From Trissonchulus latispiculum (Eukaryota; Nematoda; Enoplea; Enoplida; Ironidae), in contig JASAND010023082.1 of assembly GCA_030248195.1 (NCBI GenBank), forward strand, positions 1 to 64,000: a stretch of DNA of 64,000 nucleotides. The letters are read 5' to 3'. Every line of letters starts with the position of its first letter. Position 1 is the stretch's first letter. The notes below the pieces were generated by a model, which ran no database searches, was not told the DNA's origin, and worked only from the letters and a program-made list of their open reading frames with translations. Of this stretch, positions 59,401 to 64,000 are shown piece by piece. Both the position numbers and the translations under genes were made by a program.

Positions 59401-60630
59401 TTCTACTTGTGCAGTGCTCTTCTACAGTACACCCTACTCACACGCTTATGGTTGGCATGATACTCCTCAAGCTAATGCGTGTAAACAGTGGCTTATGATA
59501 GAGCTAGTATGATTTGTGTGGTCTTATCAAAGAACTTTGATGACTCATAGTTGCATGAAACTTTGGTTAATGAAAACATAGTAACATAGTGACATATTAA
59601 CCTGAAATATAGTAACATGTAATGCCAAACATTAGGTACGACAGAAAGGTAAATCCCTCAAACCTCGCGAAAATGTCGAGACAATGTTTTGCATAGCTGT
59701 GTAGCAGGTTTGCAATTACTGAAAATGTGTAATGGAATTTGTAAAACGGGATACGAAAACTAACCAAAAAATGGTCAAGAAGTAGTCTCAACTAGTTTAT
59801 CAGCGAAGAAGAAGTCTTATGCCATGGATTTGTGAAGAAGATCAACGATCATCAATCTGGAATGTAGTTATTTAGCACTGTCCAAGCATTAATTGTATAA
59901 ATTGTTCTATGTTTGCCGAGCCAGAGTTGTCTAGTACTCAAAATTAAGGGAAATTCATAAATAAGGTTCAAGGTTTGTACTCAATTAGGACGGGAATTCT
60001 AGTCTCAATTATAATTTTAAGCTTAACTTAGTTTAATCAATGCATAAACTACTAACAATATTAATCTAGAAGTTGTAAACGAGGGGTTAATTCGGTCACC
60101 TATTCCCTAATAACCGGAGTTGTCACTCCACTCGACCTTAAACGGCAGCATCTTAATGAATCTTAAAGAAAATCAGTGAGTTGTTACTCCCCACGAAGAA
60201 AAATATTGACAGTTTGACTAATCTTAAGCGTATTAATGAGTTGTCACTCATAACCTGAGTCAAGAATAGCCTCCTTTCACCACTTTGTACGTTTTTCATT
60301 AACTAAACATGAATCAGCAGGAAGTCATTAACTTGTAATAGGAAATTGCACGTCCACTAAGCTGAAAATTGGTCGTAAAATTACCTATAAAGTGGAAATT
60401 TACACTAAAAAGGACGAATATTGGAAGGTGGTTCGATTCTAGGTATTAAATAGCTAAGTACGTAGTTAGATAGGGTTAATTAGTGATAACTATTATTAAT
60501 TAGGTGTTAATTAGTTAATTTTGACAATTTTGGTCGAAACATGACTTGGGCTTATATGAAAGAGAATTTGATGTTGATTTCAAAAATCCAAACCCGACGT
60601 TTTAACTCCAAAAATTAAGAAAGTTATAAC
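59401..60630. other. No gene recognised
   Basis: AT-rich. Three spaced copies of gagttgtYactc occur at 60117-60128, 60177-60188 and 60238-60249, about 60 bp apart, a degenerate tandem unit. Confidence 0.4.
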
Positions 60631-60644
60631 TAAAAATGTTTTTA

Positions 60645-60790
60645 TTAAGATTACATTTTTGTTGTGTAATCTTAACACTCCAAAAAGGAGTGTTCTAAAA
60701 AGGTTTTGTTTTGGTTTGACTTAAGTCAAAACTTTTCTCCTTCTTTTCTTTTCTTCCTCCTGTTGGGCCTCTTTCTTCTAGGACCCAACA
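60645..60790. other. Group of stem-loops
   Basis: Three consecutive inverted repeats: aagattacattttt...gtgtaatctt (about 60648-60674), acactccaaaaaggagtgt (60674-60693) and ctgttgggcc...ggacccaacag (60759-60791). They could be parts of a structured transcript leader. No ncRNA family is recognised. Confidence 0.45.
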
Positions 60791-61219
60791 GTTGTCTTCT
60801 CCTTGAGCTTTGGCCGAAGACAAAGCCAGCAAAGAAGAAAGGGAAATTTACATAGTTTTCAGCCCAAGCCATGGCAAGAAGGGGGGCTGTTGCCCCTTAT
60901 TAATAATAACATTATAATAATAAGTAGCTAGGATTACGTACGTAGGTATGTATTATATGGTTATGTAATTTATAGTTCCTAGAAAATTATACAACTCGCG
61001 CAACAATTAGACAAAGTTCCAAAAATTCACAAAATTGTCCCTTTGGTTGCGTTTACGTGTTAAAGAAAGTTTTCCAAAATTCTGCTAGATTTCAGGACCC
61101 AAAATATGTCAAAAAAGGTTCAGTTGGAGGGCAATAATTCTAAAATCTCATTAATATTGACCCTCAGTGGCCAGCTGGCTCACCCCGCCGCTGCGCCCCA
61201 AGTGTAAAAGGTGGCAAGC

Positions 61220-61252
61220 TTCTAGAAAGTTCCAGAACCTTCTAGAAGCTTC
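61220..61252. promoter_or_regulatory. Heat-shock element, seven alternating units
   Basis: TTC and GAA alternate exactly every 5 bp seven times (TTC 61220, GAA 61225, TTC 61230, GAA 61235, TTC 61240, GAA 61245, TTC 61250). Three units suffice for one heat-shock-factor trimer, so two trimers could bind. The nearest coding sequence is the BEL/Pao integrase, whose 3' end lies 1.6 kb to the right, so the site could lie in that element's LTR. Confidence 0.75.
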
Positions 61253-61544
61253 GCCTTAAAATCAAAGAAAAATCCGCCCCCCAAACGCACTAATGACCTG
61301 TCATCGAGCTGTCAGCAAAACTGTCAGCTCGACGCCAAAATTTTCTTTTTAATCAGTGTTCGTTGAGTTGTGGCCGAGGTAGGCTGCTTTTCCCCTCCTC
61401 CAGGTGCGCCTCCAGTGCAATTGTCATTGCATGGGGATTCAAACGCACCCTCCCTGGTTAGGACACGTAGGGACTTTTTCTCTGACCCACACTGGTCAGA
61501 GGAAAAGAGATTGAGTTTTTCAACACGAACACTACCTCTATTTC

Positions 61545-61850
61545 AGGGGCCTTTTGGGTTTATTATGCCCGGCCAAGCCAGCATTTCTCCGGCCCTTGTG
61601 GCCCTATTTTTGGGAGGCCTACGGGCCAATTTTTATTTATATTTGAAGGCCTTTTTGGCCATTTTTTATATATGACTCTTGAGGCCATCGGCCCAATTTT
61701 CTATGCTTTGTTACGAGGCCAATGGGCAGAGTTTTTTATGTACTTTTTGGGCCGTTGAGCCCCGTTTTTCTCAGTATTCTGGGCCCATGGCCAGATTATA
61801 ATTTCTCTAGCCTTGGGCCCTTGAGCCACTTTCAGTTCTTTAATTTTAAA
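61545..61850. repeat. Array of GGCC hairpins followed by T-runs
   Basis: Eight to ten short inverted repeats of the form ggcc-(3-6 nt)-ggcc, spaced about 30-40 bp. Several are followed by oligo-T: gaggcctacgggccaattttt, aaggcctttttggccatttt, gaggccatcggcccaatttt. A further one, aaggcccgtttggcc, lies at 62088. See the finding. Confidence 0.7.
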
Positions 61851-62825
61851 TCGTTATTAATATTATTTTATTATTTTGATAAAAGGAGCAGCTCATGTAA
61901 ACCCCTCCTGTTCGATGGAGATCTTGAGAATTGTCCCTACTTGTGTTTTTCTGTTTTTATATCCGACACCCTCTTACTATCGAGGTTTGCTGACCTCCGC
62001 CCCTCATTATCCTGTTTTGTTTTACTTCTCCTTCTTATTTGCACTTTTTGGTCAAGCCATGACCCACACTTTTTGCTATTTTTATAAGGCCCGTTTGGCC
62101 AGTAATTTCGGGGTTTTGACGTAGAATACGGGACTATTCAGTGGGGACCCAACCCCTGAGTTTGAGCTAGAGGGTCCCTTTGCTACGACCCTAGAATGTT
62201 AAGCTAGTAATAGGTATATTCACCCCACATTGTTTTACCATGGCTTTGTTAAGTCACGAAAACTCACTGTCCATAATTTGTGTGTTTGTTGTAGGTCGGT
62301 ACTAAATTAATAGGTCACTAAAAATACAAAAGGAACTTTTAAAACCGAGTTCTCAGAATGATCAGCAATTTTAACCTGCTATTTTAAATATTTTAAATCA
62401 AGCGTTTCACGGGGAATGACCGGCTTCCCCACCAATTAATTTAACTGTTGTCAGTAGTTTTGTTTAGTAATGATTGCTTAGCAATCATTACTCACATGGC
62501 TTTCTAAATTTCAAACTTTTGCTCAAAATATTACAAAGTTCCCGAAGTTCTGCGCTATAAGTCGAGTTTTAAAAACCCTAAAACTCGCACCCAAAATCTC
62601 AACAGAAATTCTTTAAAGTAGCAGTTCATATTATTAAGAAATTTTTTTGCCGAATTTCAAAGCTCATTTTGGCGTAAAAGTCATTAAAGTTCCATATATT
62701 GAAAGATAACTTATACAATCCGTACAGCGATAAAGTAGTTGGTAATGAAAGTCAGCCTATTTTCACAGTGATAGTTCAAAACTTAGATATTTCATTCTTC
62801 TTTCTTTTAAAAGTAATTATATTTC
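61851..62825. other. Probable 3' part of the BEL/Pao element
   Basis: Downstream, on minus, of the integrase. A purine-rich stretch on minus (aaaagaaagaagaatg, complement of about 62790-62810) could be the polypurine tract, with the 3' LTR to its left. The other LTR is outside the window, so the limits cannot be set. Confidence 0.35.
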
Positions 62826-64000
62826 TCAGTCACTTTCACACTCCCAGCGAACAAGGTTTTCTATCTTCTCCTTGGCCTTTACTGCTGCCTTTCGTTGAAG
62901 GCGTTTTCTTCCGTCAGTCTTGGGTAGTTCTTCGTCTTGCTTTGTTGGCTTTCGCTTGAAACCGGGAACCCCGTGCGAGCACTGTGGGACAGGCTGACCA
63001 TTGTGCTTGGAGCCGGATGATCCGAGGAAACCCTGTGGGTCAGGCTGACCATTGTGCCTGGAACCGGGTGACCCGAGGGAACCCCGTGGGACCGGTTGAC
63101 AGTTGTCGATAGGGATGTCCGATGGGGTAGACCCACCGTCGGGCAGGACGTCAGATGGGAAAGGAGTACCGGAAGGAGAGCGAAATGAAGATGTTGGAAC
63201 TTCGACTGCTCCCTCTGTGTCTTCTACCTTGCTAAGTTCTATAGGGTAAAGTAATGGTAATGGTCTTTGTACCAGCTGTCCTGTCTTTGTCTGAACAATG
63301 GCCGACCGAATTTGGCCATCGCTGCTCTTCACGGTTTCTCGTATTCGTCCAATTTTCCAGCGTCCGCGTGGCTGCACGGATTCTTTAATGAGAACAACGT
63401 CCCCAGTTTTTGGAATGGCATGAACCTGATTTCTTGTGATTGTCGTTGTTCTAGCGTGCTCTCGTAGACTAAGCAAATAGTCTTTCCTCCAACTGTTCCA
63501 GTATCTGTTCAGAAGGTTCTGACCTTTCTTCCACCGGAGAAGTAGATCTTGTGTTGACGTAGTTTCTACACGGAAGTCATTCTGAATGTCCGGTACATCA
63601 ATTGCCCCAGTCTTAGGGTTAACGGTTAAGAAGTCTGCAGGAGTAATCACCTTTTGGCAACATCCGTCGTCATTACCAATTACGGTAAGTGGCCTGGAAT
63701 TGAGTATTGCTTCTATTTCTGTAATGGTAGTCCACAGTTGTGCAAACGTTAGGAACTGAGTGCCTATGGACTTTCGTAAGCTTCTTTTTACTGACTTCAC
63801 CAATCTTTCGTAGAATCCACCCATCCATGGTGAAAAGTCAGGAATGAATTTCCAGCTTATTCCCAGATTACTGGTGTAGTTTTCTATTTCGTTATCTAGT
63901 CTCAAAACTGTCCACACCTCTTCCAAGCCTTTACTGCACAACTTGAAGTTTCTAGCGTTGTCTGAAACCAATTTTGAAGGTTTTCCTCGTCTGGCTATGA
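62826..64000 (-). CDS. BEL/Pao retrotransposon integrase, C-terminal part of pol (runs off the window)
   Basis: An open frame from the window edge to a stop at 62826. It starts in the core with IARRGKPSKLVSDNARNFK (second Asp of the DDE triad), then ISWKFIPDFSPWMGGFYERL with the Glu, then AILNSRPLTVI, FLTVNPKTGA, and a C-terminal GDVVLIKESVQPRGRWKIGR block. These are typical of BEL/Pao integrases. The last 100 residues are Pro/Gly/Ser-rich with three tandem 17-residue repeats. The frame is unbroken over 390 codons, unlike every other element here, so this copy may be young. Confidence 0.93.
   Translation of the reverse strand, partial: IARRGKPSKLVSDNARNFKLCSKGLEEVWTVLRLDNEIENYTSNLGISWKFIPDFSPWMGGFYERLVKSVKRSLRKSIGTQFLTFAQLWTTITEIEAILNSRPLTVIGNDDGCCQKVITPADFLTVNPKTGAIDVPDIQNDFRVETTSTQDLLLRWKKGQNLLNRYWNSWRKDYLLSLREHARTTTITRNQVHAIPKTGDVVLIKESVQPRGRWKIGRIRETVKSSDGQIRSAIVQTKTGQLVQRPLPLLYPIELSKVEDTEGAVEVPTSSFRSPSGTPFPSDVLPDGGSTPSDIPIDNCQPVPRGSLGSPGSRHNGQPDPQGFLGSSGSKHNGQPVPQCSHGVPGFKRKPTKQDEELPKTDGRKRLQRKAAVKAKEKIENLVRWECESD

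Noticed and set aside
61370..61675. Plus-strand protein of 101 residues
   Set aside because: Begins at a GTG, overlaps the GGCC hairpin array and has no recognisable domain.

Overview
This is animal nuclear DNA: AT-rich, with spliced (GT-AG) genes that carry kringle domains and a secretory signal exon, and a very high load of transposons. Kringle domains are an animal feature. The sequence alone does not let me name a species; an invertebrate or early-branching animal is my inference.

Host gene 1 (minus strand, about 10.7-44.6 kb) is the main object. I assemble it from twelve separate exons: a signal-peptide exon (44585-44645), a kringle (42859-43134), then pairs of exons that I call P1 and P2. 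Each P1+P2 pair holds three copies of a cysteine-containing repeat, resembling the three-sheet beta-prism of vitelline membrane outer layer protein I (VMO-I). Pairs lie at 41.4/40.8, 28.0/27.4, 24.8/24.1 and 11.4/10.9 kb, and two further kringles at 20.8 kb (one-base frameshift) and 13.6 kb. The last exon ends in a stop at 10688. Every kringle exon and every P1+P2 pair is in phase 1-1, so they can be joined in any order. A second, closely related gene lies at 1.2-4.1 kb and runs off the window start.

Host gene 2 (plus strand, 48983-57112) is a sulfotransferase-like gene of at least six exons. No exon for the usual N-terminal PAPS loop was found.

Mobile DNA fills the introns and spacers: a 5'-truncated non-LTR element (5000-7570, 11-bp target duplication); a degenerate Ty3/gypsy element on minus (about 14.5-19.9 kb) broken by a SINE-like insert and a 1.35-kb inverted-repeat element; a second non-LTR fragment (25.3-26.5 kb); a 10.7-kb LTR element with both LTRs, primer site, polypurine tract and 4-bp duplication (29427-40145); and a BEL/Pao integrase that runs off the right edge (62826-64000). 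There are also at least seven foldback elements sharing one terminus and 7-bp duplications, three non-autonomous hAT-like elements with 8-bp duplications and CCGG-core hexamer arrays, a TTAA-flanked MITE, and several tRNA-derived SINE pieces.

The most striking layouts are a three-level nest (hAT in hAT in foldback) in the fourth recognised intron of the sulfotransferase gene, a palindromic 20-mer array at 8.5 kb, a seven-unit heat-shock element at 61.2 kb, and an adjacent array of GGCC hairpins followed by T-runs.
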